A DNA stretch of 5,538 nucleotides. Source: Pseudomonadota bacterium. GTDB taxonomy: Bacteria > Pseudomonadota > Alphaproteobacteria > Rhizobiales > Hyphomicrobiaceae. The position numbers and the translations under genes are program-made. Numbering within the stretch: the first letter of the stretch is position 1; the number at the start of each line of letters is the position of its first letter. Below the pieces are notes generated by a model. That model did not search any database. It had not been told where the DNA came from and saw nothing but the letters and a program-made list of their open reading frames with translations. Shown one piece after another: positions 5,468 through 5,538 of this stretch. Where the stretch lies: positions 1-5,538 of the forward strand of contig JAEVZQ010000516.1 in the NCBI GenBank assembly GCA_023392135.1. Reading direction: 5' to 3'.

Positions 5468-5538
5468 ATGAGTGATCTGATGCCCAGATCCAGGCGTGAT
5501 CAGAGCCAGCCGAAGGTTCCGACGGAACGACCCAGCCA
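5468..5538 (+). CDS. N-terminus of a divergent gene of unknown function (runs off window)
   Basis: An open frame starts at ATG 5468 (second in-frame ATG at 5480) and stays open to the window end, giving 23 codons. The visible part is polar and basic (for example PRSRRDQSQPK), like the disordered tail before a DNA-binding domain. Its position, divergent from quiC across a spacer full of inverted repeats, is where a catabolic regulator (TetR, LysR or IclR type) would be expected. That is inference from context; no domain is visible. GGATGAG seven bases before the second ATG is a weak ribosome site, so the start is unsure. Confidence 0.4.
   Translation, partial: MSDLMPRSRRDQSQPKVPTERPS

Overview
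This is a GC-rich, densely coding window from a bacterial chromosome. The codon bias and protein types (an NTE-type patatin with a cyclic-nucleotide domain, and a fused 3-dehydroshikimate dehydratase/HPPD-like enzyme) suggest a proteobacterium, most likely an alphaproteobacterium. That placement is inference from protein character; no taxonomic marker gene is present. No RNA gene, CRISPR array, transposase or integrase was seen.

Layout. Positions 1-419 (minus) hold the N-terminal part of an M50 site-2 intramembrane metalloprotease that runs off the left edge. A 258-bp divergent spacer separates it from a plus-strand gene at 678-2489, a complete 603-residue NTE-family protein (cyclic-nucleotide-binding domain, NTE-type linker, patatin-like lipase). 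Next is a 250-bp spacer (2490-2739) rich in inverted repeats, including a 64-bp element bounded by a perfect 8-bp inverted repeat that encloses a GAAC/GTTC cluster. It leads into a plus-strand MtnX-like HAD phosphatase (2740-3441). That gene ends two bases from the end of a convergent minus-strand gene (3444-5333) for a two-domain 3-dehydroshikimate dehydratase (QuiC type). A 134-bp divergent spacer with GGAAC/GTTCC inverted repeats follows, then the first codons of another plus-strand reading frame that runs off the right edge.

How the genes relate. The best-understood function is QuiC, which converts 3-dehydroshikimate to protocatechuate and so joins quinate/shikimate catabolism to the beta-ketoadipate pathway. 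No other quinate gene is visible. The HAD phosphatase belongs to a family named for methionine salvage, but no salvage gene is present, so its substrate is open. The protease and the NTE-like lipase are divergently transcribed and both act at or on membranes, but a functional link is only a possibility.

Most notable points: the QuiC protein keeps both the TIM-barrel metal ligands and an intact HPPD-type His/His/Glu triad; the patatin departs from consensus in its oxyanion loop and DGG motif; and there is an unexplained nested palindrome just upstream of the HAD gene.
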